From IMG/VR virus record IMGVR_UViG_3300008117_000088, positions 1-64,000 of that record: a stretch of 64,000 bases of DNA. One strand, written 5' to 3'. The stretch's first letter is position 1; every line of letters begins with the position of its first letter. The notes beneath the pieces are model-generated. The model saw only the letters and a list, made by a program, of their open reading frames with translations. It had not been told where the DNA came from and did not search any database. Below, in pieces: positions 63,232-64,000 of this stretch. Origin of the DNA: a virus. A program made the position numbers and the translations under genes.

Positions 63232-64000
63232 TTAGTCACGCCAAGCACATGCGCCGGAAGAGCGCCCGCTAATACCCGATCCTCTCGGTTGCATTGTAGA
63301 ACTGCCTTCAAATCCTGAATCTGTGGAATAGTTCCATCTCCAAGCACGGTTATTTTGAGCTCCGTCAAACATACCTAGCATGTAGGCATGTGCCTGACCC
63401 ATGTCTAGATTTTCTTCCCCAGAGTTAGCAATAGGTTTGCTGTGGTTAGAAACAACACTATCCGTAGCATAGTTCCATTTACGAAACGCGTTTCCTCCGT
63501 TATACGATCCCTCGTTGCCGGCCCAACCAAAACCAATTTTAGAACTATGTCCTTTTTGTTGGTGATGGTTTGCCGCAGAAGCCACGCCAGATTGAGCTTC
63601 GGTAGCATAAGTAAACTTTGTTGTTGTCCCTGAACCATTCCAAACATAGCCGTAGTTTTCACCATAGTGGTGTCCAGCGTTAGAATCGTTTAGCGCAGAG
63701 GACCCAATAGTTCCTGCAAAACCCTCAGTAGCAAGGTTAAACTTTGAAATTGTAGTGCTATTGCCAAATACATACGCCATCATTCCAAAACCGGTAACTG
63801 GATCTGAGGACTGCATACCTTCAGAGTCGTCATAGGTTTGGGGCATAGAGAAATCTCCAGTGTTTACGTTAGTTCTCATGTTGTATGAGGAAGCGGTTGA
63901 ATAGCCTCCCATACCGCCAGTGTTCCAAACAAAGTGACGGTTTGCGTTGTGACTTGACCCAATATACCCTCCAGCAGATGAAATCAAGTTACCCTGATCT
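63232..64000 (-). CDS. Tail-fibre-like repeat protein (5' end missing)
   Basis: At least 255 residues; the frame is open to the right edge (the last codons read DQGNLISSAGG), so the N-terminus lies outside the window. Units of 45-50 residues repeat a pattern (I/F)xKFxxATE...GGYVWNG..., e.g. AYVFGNSTTISKFNLATEGF, NYGYVWNGSGTTTKFTYATE, GFGWAGNEGSYNGG and RWNYSTDSGFEG. Such repeats suggest a beta-propeller or knotted fibre head. Receptor-binding candidate. Confidence 0.8.
   Translation of the reverse strand, partial: DQGNLISSAGGYIGSSHNANRHFVWNTGGMGGYSTASSYNMRTNVNTGDFSMPQTYDDSEGMQSSDPVTGFGMMAYVFGNSTTISKFNLATEGFAGTIGSSALNDSNAGHHYGENYGYVWNGSGTTTKFTYATEAQSGVASAANHHQQKGHSSKIGFGWAGNEGSYNGGNAFRKWNYATDSVVSNHSKPIANSGEENLDMGQAHAYMLGMFDGAQNNRAWRWNYSTDSGFEGSSTMQPRGSGISGRSSGACAWRD

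Noticed and set aside
1-64000. tRNA genes, integrase, terminase, portal and capsid genes.
   Set aside because: I looked for T-loop motifs and for the usual protein signatures in both strands and found none that held up; this is by eye and could miss divergent forms.

Overview
This window is most of a phage with a contractile tail (myovirus type) that probably infects an actinobacterium. Direct evidence is a tail sheath, tail tube, baseplate J-like and gp25-like modules, a tape measure and a full DNA replication set. The host guess rests on two WhiB-family proteins, a DUF4192-like protein, a gene-product-88-like protein, a monomeric class II ribonucleotide reductase and GlxR-like operators. 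The moderate G+C (judged by eye, not computed) would suit low-GC freshwater Actinobacteria better than Streptomyces or Mycobacterium, but that is inference. No terminase, portal, capsid, integrase, holin or stand-alone endolysin is visible, so the genome continues beyond both ends.

Layout. (1) 1-1825, minus strand: small, mostly basic proteins of unknown role. (2) 1826-11463, plus strand: an accessory segment of nine independent gene cassettes. Each is preceded by the same composite regulatory module: often a terminator, then an 'A' element (TGTTTGTGTTG plus CCCACCC), a TGTGA-N6-TCACA palindrome, a conserved 'C' element and a short leader. The segment holds mostly unknown genes, a DUF4192-like protein, a GP88-like protein, zinc-binding microproteins and a two-part cytosine-C5 methyltransferase. 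It also contains a perfect parS-like site and two LexA-box-like palindromes. (3) 11473-11519: a convergent terminator. (4) 11521-39153, minus strand: nucleotide metabolism and DNA replication/repair. Transcription runs from high to low coordinates, from an unknown early gene and a wHTH protein, through a DnaC-like loader, DnaB-like helicase, primase, dNMP kinase, SNF2 helicase, DNA polymerase I, RecA, two nucleases, a Cas4-like nuclease and a RuvC-like resolvase. Then come SpoVS, a metallophosphoesterase, many small proteins, a proteasome/HslV-like peptidase, a nucleotidyltransferase, class II RNR, NrdH and WhiB. (5) 39201-55247, minus strand: tail and neck genes in the usual order for a myovirus, including a chaperone with a predicted frameshift extension. 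(6) 55256-64000, minus strand: collagen-like fibres, a glycosyltransferase, a membrane transporter-like protein and an unusual TIM-barrel/methyltransferase fusion.

How it fits together. The minus-strand genes are tightly packed, with many ATGA, TAATG and TAGTG overlaps, as in long co-transcribed operons. The plus-strand segment is built differently, as separately controlled moron-like cassettes. The repeated palindrome resembles the CRP/GlxR operator, which suggests that a host cAMP-type regulator, or a phage protein copying it, controls all nine cassettes together. That regulatory array, with parS and LexA-like sites embedded in it, is the strongest candidate here for an undescribed system.
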